From NCBI RefSeq assembly GCF_028288205.1, contig NZ_JAQBOD010000009.1, positions 1 through 55,633 on the forward strand: a DNA stretch of 55,633 nucleotides. The letters are read 5' to 3'. Numbering within the stretch: position 1 is the stretch's first letter; the number at the start of each line of letters is the position of its first letter. Positions 34,203-43,486 of the stretch are shown one piece after another. A model generated the notes under the pieces. That model was not told the DNA's origin. It made no database searches and saw only the letters and a program-made list of their open reading frames with translations. Made by a program: the position numbers and the translations under genes. Source of the DNA: Mucilaginibacter sp. (GTDB lineage Bacteria; Bacteroidota; Bacteroidia; Sphingobacteriales; Sphingobacteriaceae).

Positions 34203-35615
34203 TTATTTCCAACCACCTCCAAGCGACCTGTAAAGATTGGCCACAGCGTTTAGCCTGGCTGTTTTTATAGAGGCCAGTTCAAGCTCGCTTTGCAATACAT
34301 TGCTTTGCGCGGTTATTACTTCTAAATAGTTAGCCATACCATTTTTAAATAGCTGATTGGCGTTTGAAGTTGCTTTTTGCAAGGTGTTTACCCTGTTAGC
34401 CGCAATGTCTTGCTCTGATTTTAGTTTATCAATTTTCACTAACGCGTCTGACACCTCACCAACTGCATTCAACACGGTTTGCCTGAATTGTATGACTGTT
34501 TTTTCGCGGTCTATTTTAGCTATTTCATAACTGGTTTTTAATTCTTTATGATTTAATAACGGCTGTAAAACACTGCCCGAAACCACACCAAATAATGATG
34601 CCGGTATATTGAACCAGTTACTCGCCTTAAACGAATTTACACCACCGCTGGCAGTAATTCGCAGGGCCGGGTACATTTCTGCCTGGTTTATACCTACGTT
34701 GGCGTTGGCTATGGTTAATGCCAGCTCACTGCTTTTAACATCGGGCCTGCGGTTTACCAGATCTGCAGGAAGACCTGATGATAAATTATCAGCAAAAGCG
34801 ACCTCATTTAGTGTTTTATCGCGAATTATTCTTGATGGCAGTTCGCCGGTTAATATGCGCAGGGCGTTTTCTTGTAATATGATGTTTTGCTCAAACTGTG
34901 GTATAAGCCCGGCAGCTACTAATTGCTGCGCCTGTGCCTGTTGTACAGCCAGCAAGGTTACCTGCCCGGCATCAAATTGCAGTTTTATAATACGCAGGGT
35001 GCTATCGTTCAACTTAACATTATTTTGTGCGGTAAGTAATTGCGCATCCAGCATCAGCAGGTTATAATATCCTTGCGATACACTGGCGACTATATTGGTT
35101 TGTATGGCCTTTTTAGCTTCATTAGTTTGCAAATAAGCCGCCAACGCGCTCCTGTTTTGGTTATGGATCTTACCCCATATATCAGCCTCCCATGAAAGGG
35201 ATAAATTAGCCGAATAATCCTCAATATGCTTTGTGCCGATGCCAAACTGGCTAAGACTTAAACCGTTCAGGCTATTGTCTGACGGGCGGCTTGTGCTTGC
35301 GGTAACATTCAAGCCAACAGCGGGTACATAGTTCCATTTTACCTGTTTTACCAATAATTGTGAGGCTTCAATGTTTTTGATAGCTATCTGCATATCGTAA
35401 TTTTTTACGATGGCGCTGTCTATCAGTTTTTGAAGTTCGGCATCTGTGAAGAAATTCTTCCAGGGGATATCAGCTATGCTGCCGGCATCTTTTGTGGAGT
35501 CATTTCTAAAATTAGCAGGTAATTCTGCTATGGGTGTTTTAATGTCTTTGGATACCTTACAGGCGCTTAGCACCAGTATTGTAAACAGTAAAACATATTT
35601 ATATATCGTGTTCAT
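34203..35615 (-). CDS. outer-membrane efflux lipoprotein (TolC/NodT-like OMF)
   Basis: 470 residues with a lipoprotein signal and acylated C19 (LVLSAC). Two OEP repeats follow, with long coiled-coil regions, for example LLMLDAQLLTAQNNVKLNDS and ADLVNRRPDVKSSELALTIA. It forms the outer-membrane channel of the tripartite pump. It is the last of the four genes on this strand, 17 bases after the RND gene. Confidence 0.93.
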   Translation of the reverse strand: MNTIYKYVLLFTILVLSACKVSKDIKTPIAELPANFRNDSTKDAGSIADIPWKNFFTDAELQKLIDSAIVKNYDMQIAIKNIEASQLLVKQVKWNYVPAVGLNVTASTSRPSDNSLNGLSLSQFGIGTKHIEDYSANLSLSWEADIWGKIHNQNRSALAAYLQTNEAKKAIQTNIVASVSQGYYNLLMLDAQLLTAQNNVKLNDSTLRIIKLQFDAGQVTLLAVQQAQAQQLVAAGLIPQFEQNIILQENALRILTGELPSRIIRDKTLNEVAFADNLSSGLPADLVNRRPDVKSSELALTIANANVGINQAEMYPALRITASGGVNSFKASNWFNIPASLFGVVSGSVLQPLLNHKELKTSYEIAKIDREKTVIQFRQTVLNAVGEVSDALVKIDKLKSEQDIAANRVNTLQKATSNANQLFKNGMANYLEVITAQSNVLQSELELASIKTARLNAVANLYRSLGGGWK

Positions 35616-35632
35616 GATGTTCTGTTTTTAAA

Positions 35633-38600
35633 TTATACCAGTTGTTCTTGTGCAATGGCCGGTATAGCTATGCCATTATTTGTTTCGTTATGATGTTCTT
35701 CGTTCTCGTTATTTAGTACTGCTAATGGTACGCCTGTTATTCTTTCCTGCAGATGCTGGAATATTACAAACAGCACCGGGATAATGAACAACCCTAATAA
35801 CACACCGGATACCATCCCGCCCGCGGCACCAATACTTATAGAGTGATTACCTTGTGCAGACGGGCCTGTAGCTATACTCATCGGGAACAAACCAAATACA
35901 AACGCCATGGATGTCATGATGATCGGGCGCAGCCTTAGCTTAGCCGCTTCTATTGCCGCTGCTACCAATGGTAAACCCGCGTTGCGTCGCTGTACGGCAA
36001 ACTCAACTATCAGGATGGCGTTTTTGGCTAATAGGCCTATCAGCATTATTAAAGCTACCTGTACATAAATGTTATTTTCTATACCGGTAAAGCCCAATAC
36101 TATAAATACACCCAAAATACCTGTAGGGATTGATAGTATTACCGCCAACGGCAGGATATAGCTTTCGTACTGTGCTGATAATAAGAAATACACAAATATC
36201 AAACACAACATAAATACAATGGCTGATTGCCCGCCTGATCCTATTTCCTCGCGAGTTTGACCAGAGAATTCATAGGCAAAGCCTGATGGCAATTGCTCTT
36301 GAGCTGTTTCCTGTATGGCCTTTATCGCATCGCCAGAGCTAAAACCGGGTTTTGGAATAGCGTTAACCTCTATAGAGTTAAACAGGTTATAACGTGATGC
36401 CGTTTCTGAGCCATAAACACGTGTTAGTTTTACCAGGGTATTAATAGGTACCATTTCGCCGGCTTTGTTTTTAACAAACACACGGTCTATTGATGCGGGA
36501 TCAGTTCTGTCCGCAACATCTGCCTGAACCACTACCCTATAATATTTACCAAAGCGGTTAAAATCTGATGCCTGCGCGCTGCCGAAATAAGCTTGCATAG
36601 TTTGCAATACATCTTTAACACTAACACCTAACTGGTTAGCTTTTTCGTCATCCACCTCTAATTGCAGTTGCGGATAATCGGCTTTAAAAGTTGTGAAAGC
36701 GTATGCAATTGCCGGTTTAGCCATCAGCTTACCAATAAAATTATTGGCTACTCCGCTAAATTTATCCAGCTTTCCGCCGGTTTTGTCTTGCAGCACCACA
36801 TCCAATGCTTCCACATTACTAAAGCCCGGTACAGTTGGGAAACTGAACACAAAGAAAGTACCGCCGGTTAGAGCGGCCAGCTTGCCCCGCATTATATCTT
36901 GTATGGCATTAATATCTTTTACCTGCCCCCTGTCTTTATTGGGTTTAAGCAGAACAAAGAATACCGCAGCCGACGGACTATTTGATGAGGTTAATAAATT
37001 AAATCCTGATATAGCTGTAACAAATCTTGCCGCCGGTAAGGCCCTAACAGCATCCTCTGCCTGTTTCAATATTTTTGTGGTACCATCCAAAGATGTTCCT
37101 GATGGTGTAGAAACCGATACAGCAATAAAGCCCTGATCTTCTGTCGGGATAAAGCCTGAAGGTGTTGTTTTCACCAGGTAAACAGTAGCCAATATTACAA
37201 CGGCCAATGCACCCATACTTATCCATTTATGATTGATAAGGAACTTCAATCCGCCAACGTAGCGGTTAGTAACCATACTAAAGCTGCTGTTAAACCCGGC
37301 AAAGAATTTCTCTTTAAACCCTGTTGGTTTAGCGCCTTCAACCTTACCGGCATGGGTATCCTTTAAAAATAAGGCGGCCAATGCAGGGCTCAAGGTTAAC
37401 GCGTTAACAGCCGATATTACAATAGCTATAGCCATGGTAAAGGCAAACTGTCTGTAAAACACCCCTGTTGACCCGGTCATGAAACCAACCGGTAAAAACA
37501 CTGCCGCCATTACTAAGGTGATAGATATAATAGCACCTGTAATTTCGTGCATGGCCTCGGCGGTGGCTGCTTTGGGTGCCAGGTGCTTATGTTCCATCTT
37601 GGCGTGTACCGCTTCAACCACCACAATAGCATCATCCACAACAATACCTATGGCTAGCACCAGGGCAAACAGTGTAAGTAAGTTAATAGAGAACCCAAAC
37701 AGGGTCATGAAGAAGAATGTACCTATAATAGCAACCGGAACCGCTATAGCCGGAATTAACGTCGACCTGAAATCTTGCAGGAATATATATACTACCAAAA
37801 ACACCAATATAAATGCTTCTACCAGCGTATGCTCAACCTGGTTTATAGATTCGTCGAGAGCGGTTTTGGTTCTGTAAAAGTTATTGTATTTAATACCCGC
37901 GGGGAAATCTTTTGATGCTTTTTCCATCAATTTATCTACCGCTATCTGTATCTCGTTAGCGTTCGATCCTGCTAATTGTATTACACCAATTGCAATACCA
38001 TCGTGCCCGTTTAAGTGGGTTACGCTGGTGTATGAGTAGGCACCCAATTCAACACGTGCCACATCTTTTAAATGCAGTACAGAACCATCTGTGTTTGCAC
38101 GTATGGCAATGTTTTCATATTCTTCGGGTTTGGTAAGCTTGCCTTTGTATTTTATAACGTATTCAAATACTTCGGTACTGCGTTCGCCAAATTTACCGGG
38201 CGCGGCTTCTAAGTTCTTATCTTGTATAGCTGCCATAACTTCGGCAGGGGTAACTTTATAAGCTGCCATCTGGCCGGGGTTAAGCCATACCCGCATGGAA
38301 TAATCTTTGACACCACCAAATATGGTTGCCGAGCCTACGCCGGGGATACGTTTCAATTCGGGAATAATATTGATCTGTGCATAGTTGGCAACAAATGCCT
38401 GGTCGTATTTTTTAGGATCCTCGGTATACATACCAATTGCACCAATCAAGCTGTTTTGTTGTTTGGTAGTGGTTATACCCTGTTGTACCACTTCGGCAGG
38501 TAACTGGCTGGTAGCTTGTGCCACCCTGTTCTGCACATTTACCGCGGCCTGATCCGGATTGGTACCCTGTTTAAAGTAAACCGTTATAGCCAATGTACCG

Positions 38601-38854
38601 TCATTACTGGCGGTCGAACTCATGTAGCTCATGTTTTCAACACCGTTGATGGATTCTTCTAATGATGGGGCAACCGAACGTAAAACAGTTTCGGCATTTG
38701 CTCCCGGGTAAACAGCTGCTACCAGTACCGCCGGCGGGGCAATATCAGGGAACTGTTGTAGGGGCAATTTGGTTAGCCCAAGTACACCCAGTATCACCAG
38801 CAATATGGAGATAACTGTGGCCAGTACAGGCTTTTTTATAAATATCTTAAACAT
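35633..38854 (-). CDS. RND efflux transporter, HAE1 (AcrB/MexB-like)
   Basis: A 1073-residue inner-membrane pump driven by protons. Twelve transmembrane helices and two large periplasmic loops are evident. N-terminus MFKIFIKKPVLATVISILLV, then NGVENMSYMSSTASNDGTLA; TM4 carries ALVLAIGIVVDDAIVVVE with the proton-relay Asp pair; and the second half has GQTREEIGSGGQSAIVFML. All are standard HAE1 features. The substrate range cannot be told. The adaptor gene lies 24 bases upstream and the channel gene 17 bases downstream. Confidence 0.96.
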   Translation of the reverse strand: MFKIFIKKPVLATVISILLVILGVLGLTKLPLQQFPDIAPPAVLVAAVYPGANAETVLRSVAPSLEESINGVENMSYMSSTASNDGTLAITVYFKQGTNPDQAAVNVQNRVAQATSQLPAEVVQQGITTTKQQNSLIGAIGMYTEDPKKYDQAFVANYAQINIIPELKRIPGVGSATIFGGVKDYSMRVWLNPGQMAAYKVTPAEVMAAIQDKNLEAAPGKFGERSTEVFEYVIKYKGKLTKPEEYENIAIRANTDGSVLHLKDVARVELGAYSYTSVTHLNGHDGIAIGVIQLAGSNANEIQIAVDKLMEKASKDFPAGIKYNNFYRTKTALDESINQVEHTLVEAFILVFLVVYIFLQDFRSTLIPAIAVPVAIIGTFFFMTLFGFSINLLTLFALVLAIGIVVDDAIVVVEAVHAKMEHKHLAPKAATAEAMHEITGAIISITLVMAAVFLPVGFMTGSTGVFYRQFAFTMAIAIVISAVNALTLSPALAALFLKDTHAGKVEGAKPTGFKEKFFAGFNSSFSMVTNRYVGGLKFLINHKWISMGALAVVILATVYLVKTTPSGFIPTEDQGFIAVSVSTPSGTSLDGTTKILKQAEDAVRALPAARFVTAISGFNLLTSSNSPSAAVFFVLLKPNKDRGQVKDINAIQDIMRGKLAALTGGTFFVFSFPTVPGFSNVEALDVVLQDKTGGKLDKFSGVANNFIGKLMAKPAIAYAFTTFKADYPQLQLEVDDEKANQLGVSVKDVLQTMQAYFGSAQASDFNRFGKYYRVVVQADVADRTDPASIDRVFVKNKAGEMVPINTLVKLTRVYGSETASRYNLFNSIEVNAIPKPGFSSGDAIKAIQETAQEQLPSGFAYEFSGQTREEIGSGGQSAIVFMLCLIFVYFLLSAQYESYILPLAVILSIPTGILGVFIVLGFTGIENNIYVQVALIMLIGLLAKNAILIVEFAVQRRNAGLPLVAAAIEAAKLRLRPIIMTSMAFVFGLFPMSIATGPSAQGNHSISIGAAGGMVSGVLLGLFIIPVLFVIFQHLQERITGVPLAVLNNENEEHHNETNNGIAIPAIAQEQLV

Positions 38855-38878
38855 GACTTTTAAATTTTATGTGGGCAA

Positions 38879-40060
38879 TTAGTTTTTAGCAACCTTATCT
38901 GCTGCTTTTTGAGGGGCTATTTTAGTACCTTCCTGTAAGTGATCTACACCACTTAGTACTATCTGATCGCCAACTTTTACACCGTCTTTAACAATATAAT
39001 CCGTACCATTTTTACCAACAATGGTAATAGGCAGTTTTTTAACTTTATTACTATCAGCAAGGGCGAAAACAAATACTTTATCCTGCATCTCGATAGTAGC
39101 CGATTCGGGTACTATTAAAGCGTCATTATGTACCAGGCTTAAACGTATTTTACCGGTATTGCCAGAGCGTAACAGGCCCTGTGCATTAGGGAAGCTGGCC
39201 CTAACCGTGATAGCGCCGGTGTTTTTATCAAACTGACCGTCTATCATATCTATCTTACCTTTAACAGCATATTCGCTGTTATCAGCTAATAATAGGGCTA
39301 CTGATGGCAGGTGTTTTAGTTTATCCTTTAGCGTTTCACCGGCATATTGCTCTTTAAAGCTTACAAAGTCTTTTTCGCCTAATGAGAAATAAACGTGTAC
39401 ATCGTGTACGTCTGATAGTTGTGTAAGGGCCTCAACATCCTGCGGTGAAACCAGGCTGCCTTGTTTCTTTAACAGGCGGCCAATATAACCGCTAACAGGT
39501 GCTTTAATTAAGGTATAACCCAAATTGATTTGCGCGGTTGATACATTTGCCTTTGCCGATTCAATATTAGCTTTGGCTATTTGATAAGTGGCCTTCGCTG
39601 TTTTAAGCTGATAATCAGAAACAACCTTGTTTTCTACAAGGGGAGTTAATTTGTCAATTTCCAATTGCGCGTTGCCCTGGGCCGCTTCGGCCGCATGTAA
39701 ACTGGCTAAAGCATTGTTTAAAGCTGCGCGATAAGGCTGATCGTTTATTTTAAATATTGGCTGACCCGCGCTAACTAAAGCGCCTTCGTCAACAAATACC
39801 TTATCTAATGATCCGCTTACCTGCGGGCGTATCTCTACATTAACCGTTCCTTCTATTGATGCAGGGTATTCCTGGAAAGTAGTTACCGATGCCGTATGTA
39901 TTGCTGCTACCGGCAAGGTTGGCGGCGGCGGGGCCGTAACAGCAGCGGGGCTTGATGAACAGCTATATAAAAAGACTGAAAGTAATGCTAACGCGATTGA
40001 TATAACACTATTAATTTTTTTAACAGTGTTAAATGAGTAAGGAAGTGATGGAGTTGTCAT
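38879..40060 (-). CDS. RND periplasmic adaptor (membrane fusion protein), lipoprotein
   Basis: 393 residues. A Thr/Ser-rich leader precedes a lipoprotein signal with C34 (LYSCSS). The hairpin/lipoyl/barrel order of AcrA follows: EIRPQVSGSLDKVFVDEGAL, VSAGQPIFKINDQPYRAALN, a coiled-coil hairpin (about 112-180), then APVSGYIGRLLKKQGSLVSP. It links pump and channel. A perfect palindrome that resembles the TetR-regulator sites overlaps codons 10-14 of this gene, so a downstream start or autoregulation is worth considering. Confidence 0.94.
   Translation of the reverse strand: MTTPSLPYSFNTVKKINSVISIALALLSVFLYSCSSSPAAVTAPPPPTLPVAAIHTASVTTFQEYPASIEGTVNVEIRPQVSGSLDKVFVDEGALVSAGQPIFKINDQPYRAALNNALASLHAAEAAQGNAQLEIDKLTPLVENKVVSDYQLKTAKATYQIAKANIESAKANVSTAQINLGYTLIKAPVSGYIGRLLKKQGSLVSPQDVEALTQLSDVHDVHVYFSLGEKDFVSFKEQYAGETLKDKLKHLPSVALLLADNSEYAVKGKIDMIDGQFDKNTGAITVRASFPNAQGLLRSGNTGKIRLSLVHNDALIVPESATIEMQDKVFVFALADSNKVKKLPITIVGKNGTDYIVKDGVKVGDQIVLSGVDHLQEGTKIAPQKAADKVAKN
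40019..40033. promoter_or_regulatory. candidate TetR operator 1 (perfect palindrome)
   Basis: TTTAACAGTGTTAAA, a perfect 7+1+7 palindrome inside the 5' end of the adaptor gene. Confidence 0.6.
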
Positions 40061-40100
40061 GATGTATTAATTTAATAGTAGATGTTTAAAATTTAGTTAA

Positions 40101-40115
40101 TTTAACAGTGTTAGA
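40101..40115. promoter_or_regulatory. candidate TetR operator 2
   Basis: TTTAACAGTGTTAGA in the adaptor-tetR gap, where the pump promoter should be. Confidence 0.6.
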
Positions 40116-40118
40116 TAT

Positions 40119-40133
40119 TTTAACAATGTTATT
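40119..40133. promoter_or_regulatory. candidate TetR operator 3
   Basis: TTTAACAATGTTATT, 3 bases after operator 2 and on the same face: adjacent sites suggest two bound dimers. Confidence 0.5.
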
Positions 40134-40169
40134 TTTGTTGTAAAAAAATTTATCCTTTTAAGGACTTCG

Positions 40170-40781
40170 TTATCCGGTTATTGAGCGGATGATACCGCTG
40201 ATAGCGGTCTTTAAAACTTCGTGGTTTGTTTCGGCACTACTACCGCGATTAACCATATTGATAGAGATCAACCCATGTATAACCGACCAAAAAGTATAAT
40301 ACTTTATACAAACCTCATCTTCGGTTGGTACGTGTGGTGCCATTATCGGTGTCATCAGTTCAACCATTACGTCCCATATCAGGTCCATAGGTATTTCCGA
40401 CTCGGGCATTTTCTTCGCCATCTCGCAACAAGTGGTTTCAACGCCGTACATTACCTGGTACAGTTCTTTTTCGGCAAAGGCAAAGTTCCAGTAAGCCAGC
40501 CACATGGCTTCCAGCTGTTTGGCCGGTAAGCGGTGTTTGCTTTTAGCAGTCTCAAGGTCTTTAGCTAATAACAAAAAGCCCTTGCGGGTTAATTCTAATA
40601 ATATAGCTCCTTTGTTCGAGTAGTATTCGTAAATAATAGGCGCGGTATATTCTATCTCGTCTGCTATTTTACGCATGCTCAAGGCATCCCATCCCCCCTC
40701 TTTAACGATCTTCAAAGAAGCATCCAGTATGTTGCACCTGGTTTCTTCTTTTAAACGTAATATCCTGTCTTTACTTGCCAT
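40170..40781 (-). CDS. TetR/AcrR-family transcriptional regulator
   Basis: 203 residues from the ATG at 40781, chosen because upstream codons overlap an operator-like palindrome. The N-terminal helix-turn-helix (about 15-60) reads ILDASLKIVKEGGWDALSMR, then KIADEIEYTAPIIYEYYSNK, the classic TetR pattern with conserved YYYFxNK-like end. The C-terminal ligand domain is variable. It is the first gene of the efflux group on the same strand and likely represses it and itself through the TTTAACAnTGTTAAA boxes. Confidence 0.93.
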   Translation of the reverse strand: MASKDRILRLKEETRCNILDASLKIVKEGGWDALSMRKIADEIEYTAPIIYEYYSNKGAILLELTRKGFLLLAKDLETAKSKHRLPAKQLEAMWLAYWNFAFAEKELYQVMYGVETTCCEMAKKMPESEIPMDLIWDVMVELMTPIMAPHVPTEDEVCIKYYTFWSVIHGLISINMVNRGSSAETNHEVLKTAISGIIRSITG

Positions 40782-40802
40782 GTTGTTACGCCCATTAATT
40801 AA

Positions 40803-40817
40803 TTTAACAGCGTTAAG
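40803..40817. promoter_or_regulatory. candidate TetR operator 4
   Basis: TTTAACAGCGTTAAG, 22 bases upstream of the tetR start. Confidence 0.55.
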
Positions 40818-40865
40818 CAAAGGTATATCGGCTTTTTAATTTTATTGCCACGCTTTTGTCATTAA

Positions 40866-40880
40866 TTTAACAGTGTTAGA
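40866..40880. promoter_or_regulatory. candidate TetR operator 5
   Basis: TTTAACAGTGTTAGA, identical to operator 2, 85 bases upstream of tetR. Confidence 0.6.
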
Positions 40881-40925
40881 TTTTTTAATTGGTGAATTAT
40901 TGGGTGAGTTTTATACTTGAAATAT

Positions 40926-41012
40926 GTCATTTCGAAACAAAGTGAGAAATCTTATACAAGCGAAAAGTAGCATGCTGTATAAGATTTCTCCTCGTACCTC
41001 GTTCGAAATGAC
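40926..41012. repeat. REP-like palindrome, GTCATTTCGA type
   Basis: Left arm from 40926 (GTCATTTCGAAACAAAGTGA...) and right arm 40977-41012 (GTATAAGATTTCTCC...CGAAATGAC). Related to the element at 510-595. Confidence 0.8.
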
Positions 41013-41015
41013 AAC

Positions 41016-41222
41016 GTGTTTTGGGCGTTCCCTGCGGGCCGGGCTGTTCATTCATACGCGCACAAGGCGTTAGGCTCTTGGCCGGTATCCATTTCCATCC
41101 CTAACGCGGCCCCATCCCACCACGTCATCGCGAACGAGGTACGAGTGTGGCGATCACTACACGATAGGTACACGTGCTACCTGGCGCGCAGAGATAGCTA
41201 CGCTTCGCTCGCTATGACGTGT
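41016..41222. repeat. cluster of further dispersed repeats
   Basis: GC-rich sequence with TTGGGCGTTCCCTGCGGGCC at about 41021 and CCCTAACGC at 41099, a dispersed element type in this group. A palindrome at 41121-41222 follows, whose arms share CACGTCAT and a GCGA/TCGC core. No gene is present. Confidence 0.55.
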
Positions 41223-41229
41223 CGGGATT

Positions 41230-41332
41230 ATTGCGCGCCGGCCTTTTTTGTGTATTGTCACCAACAAATGAGCGGTAGGGTCATTAACTATCCTCTCCAC
41301 GTGGCATTGCGAGGAACGAAGCAATCTCTACG
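41230..41332. repeat. left inverted repeat of the DUF262/HEPN cassette
   Basis: Two blocks. Outer 41230-41280 (ATTGCGCGCCGGCC... through GTCACCAACAAATGAGCGGT) is the near complement of about 43388-43440. Inner 41306-41332 (27 bases, starting ATTGCGAGGAACGAAG) is the exact complement of 43280-43306. Ordinary REP palindromes have short loops; here the loop holds two genes. Confidence 0.8.
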
Positions 41333-41456
41333 TAGGATATTCAATGTGCGTAATGTACCTATCATAAGCGGGGACGCTTGCGGTAGATGGGGATTGATCA
41401 CAAATTCAAGATAAAATATATCAACTAGCATTAACTACTTAATTAACAAATACTTT

Positions 41457-41464
41457 TATATTTG
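41457..41464 (+). promoter_or_regulatory. -7 box of the DUF262/HEPN operon (TATATTTG)
   Basis: Exact TAnnTTTG match, 29 bases before the ATG at 41494. No clear -33 element or ribosome site. The stretch 41333-41456 holds no gene. Confidence 0.45.
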
Positions 41465-41493
41465 ATGACAAACCAATTGTTGTTACTTAATTG

Positions 41494-42699
41494 ATGCAAA
41501 TGACTTTATTTAATATTGAAGAAGAAGAGAAAGTTGGTCAAGAAACCGAAGAAGATTTACATTTAGGGGAAAAGCAGAAGTTTGGTGAAGCTGTTCTTTG
41601 GGCAACTGATTGGACAACAGAAACCATAATTTCACAACTAAAAAAAGGGAACATTGAACTTTCCCCCAGTTTTCAAAGACGAGATGCTTGGGGTCCAGAC
41701 AGAAAAAGTAGATTTATTGAATCGCTTATTCTTGGATTACCGATTCCCCAAATTATTCTTGCAGAACGGAAAGACAAAAAGGGGTCTTATTTAGTAATTG
41801 ATGGTAAACAACGATTATTGAGTATAAGGCAATTTTGTGCCGATAAAGATGGAGACACATTTGACCCTTTGATTTTAAGTTCAATAGAAATAGTTCCTGG
41901 AATAAACGGGAAGACCCATGCCCAAATAGTTAGCAACGCATCCTTAACTACGTTAATAACTGCCTTTGAAAACCAATCAATTAGAACAGTTATTATTAAA
42001 AACTGGCCTAATCAAGAATTTTTATATACTGTGTTTTTGCGATTAAACGGTGGAAGCCTGCCGCTTTCACCGCAAGAGTTAAGACAAGCCTTAAATCCAG
42101 GGAAGTTTATAGATTTTGCTGACGAACTGTCAATTAGTAGTATAGGTATTAAAAAAGTCTTAAGAATTGAAAAAGCAGATTATCGAATGCGTGATACGGA
42201 AATTATTGTACGCTATTTTGCCTTTATCAACTTTATGAATAAATACAATGGAAATTTAAAAGATTTTCTAGATAAGGCTTGCGAGAAATTGAATAAAGAC
42301 TGGGATAAAAGCAGTAAAGAAATTATACACCAAGCCGAACAACTTGAGTTGGCAATTAGTTGCACTTTTGCGATTTTTGGAGACCGTGACGGATTTAGCA
42401 AATATTCTAAAGGTACTTTTACAGGATTGTTTAATAGGCCCATTTTTGATATCATGACTTATTACTTCTCTGACCCTATTATTAGAGAAAGCGCCCTAAA
42501 CCATTCAGCTGTGGTAAAACAAGCTTTTATAGACATATCGAACAACAACCCTGACTTTTTAAGAAGCTTGGAAACATCTACAAAAAATACAGAGAATACC
42601 GCTAAACGATTTAGCACATGGGGTGAGCAACTCAAAGCGGTGTTAGGTTTGTCGTTTCCAATTCCACAAAGAGCAATAGTGGGCATTGAAATTAAATAA
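41494..42699 (+). CDS. DUF262 (ParB-like/GmrS N-terminal-type) protein
   Basis: About 401 residues (second ATG at 41500). The DUF262 domain (about 35-230) contains LSPSFQRRDAW, KSRFIESLILGLPIPQIILA and DGKQRLLSI. The D-G-x-Q-R is the ParB/sulfiredoxin-like motif linked to NTP-driven nuclease activity in GmrSD, BrxU and SspE. The GmrD-type DUF1524 HNH half is absent; the C-terminal part (about 235-400) is helical and unrecognised. It overlaps the HEPN gene by one base, so the two are translated together. It is AT-rich compared with neighbours, which suggests transfer. Likely a defence or toxin-antitoxin component. Confidence 0.85.
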   Translation: MQMTLFNIEEEEKVGQETEEDLHLGEKQKFGEAVLWATDWTTETIISQLKKGNIELSPSFQRRDAWGPDRKSRFIESLILGLPIPQIILAERKDKKGSYLVIDGKQRLLSIRQFCADKDGDTFDPLILSSIEIVPGINGKTHAQIVSNASLTTLITAFENQSIRTVIIKNWPNQEFLYTVFLRLNGGSLPLSPQELRQALNPGKFIDFADELSISSIGIKKVLRIEKADYRMRDTEIIVRYFAFINFMNKYNGNLKDFLDKACEKLNKDWDKSSKEIIHQAEQLELAISCTFAIFGDRDGFSKYSKGTFTGLFNRPIFDIMTYYFSDPIIRESALNHSAVVKQAFIDISNNNPDFLRSLETSTKNTENTAKRFSTWGEQLKAVLGLSFPIPQRAIVGIEIK

Positions 42700-43277
42700 T
42701 GGGTTATACAAGGCGATTTCAACAATTAAAAAACAGACTTGCGGAACTTGAAAGTCACTTTTTACCACCTATTAAAGTTAGTGGAAACTATACAAAAAAG
42801 GAACTAGATAATACCCGGGCTTTTTGCGTTCTTACACACGCCGAAATTGAAGCTTTTTTTGAAGATGTGGCTATATTTAAAACCGATACAGCTATAAAAT
42901 CTTGGGTTAACAGTGGTAAGAAAAAAATTAACTTAATAGTTTTCCACCTAGCGACCTATTGCGACAAAGCACCAGCAACTAAGTCTGTGACGCCAATTAA
43001 TCTAGTACATATTTCCCATAGCAACTATCAGCGCTCAATCAGAAGTAACAATGGAATTAAACAAAACAATCTAGACTTGTTGTTTGGTAAAATTGGCTAC
43101 GAAGTAGATACAACTCTCGCATCTACATTGGACTCCTTTGGAGTCCAACGCGGAGAGATTGCGCATACCTCAATTAAGACGCATCAGCCACTAGATCCAC
43201 AATCTGAAAAAAATAGAATTACGCTAATTATAACCGGTTTGCAGGCTTTTGTTACGGACTTTGCGCTCTATCATTAA
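42699..43277 (+). CDS. HEPN-family protein (MAE_28990/MAE_18760-like nuclease)
   Basis: A 192-residue helical protein. An early CVLTHAEIEAFFEDVA helix and a late R151-G-E-I-A-H156 match the Rx4-6H motif, the RNase active site of HEPN proteins. The overall pattern resembles MAE_28990/MAE_18760-type HEPN nucleases found beside DUF262 and other defence genes. It starts inside the stop of the DUF262 gene (TAATG). Likely the toxic RNase of the pair, with DUF262 as control or sensor; this division is inferred. Confidence 0.8.
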   Translation: MGYTRRFQQLKNRLAELESHFLPPIKVSGNYTKKELDNTRAFCVLTHAEIEAFFEDVAIFKTDTAIKSWVNSGKKKINLIVFHLATYCDKAPATKSVTPINLVHISHSNYQRSIRSNNGIKQNNLDLLFGKIGYEVDTTLASTLDSFGVQRGEIAHTSIKTHQPLDPQSEKNRITLIITGLQAFVTDFALYH

Positions 43278-43279
43278 AA

Positions 43280-43440
43280 CGTAGAGATTGCTTCGTTCCT
43301 CGCAATGACATGGTGGAGAAAAATGATAGCCCTAATCTCTAACCCATTCGATTATTTCAAACTGTTTCATTCTTGTTGCGAGCGATACCCACCGCTCACT
43401 TTGTTGGTGACAACACAAAAAAAAGGCGGGCGCGCAAATC
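43280..43440. repeat. right inverted repeat of the DUF262/HEPN cassette
   Basis: Inner arm 43280-43306 complements 41306-41332 exactly; outer arm about 43388-43440 (ACCCACCGCTCACTTTGTTG... AAGGCGGGCGCGCAAAT) complements 41230-41280 with few mismatches. About 80 bases between the two blocks on this side have no counterpart on the left. Confidence 0.8.
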
Positions 43441-43486
43441 AAATCCAGATTTTGGCAGCAGGCTGTCAGACGAAAAGCTTCGGGCG

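Noticed and set aside
41016..41414. 132-residue plus-strand ORF upstream of the DUF262 gene
   Set aside because: It is composed of dispersed repeat sequence in several orientations.
41494..42699. Full GmrSD type IV restriction enzyme
   Set aside because: The DUF1524 HNH half is absent; the C-terminal part does not show an HNH motif.
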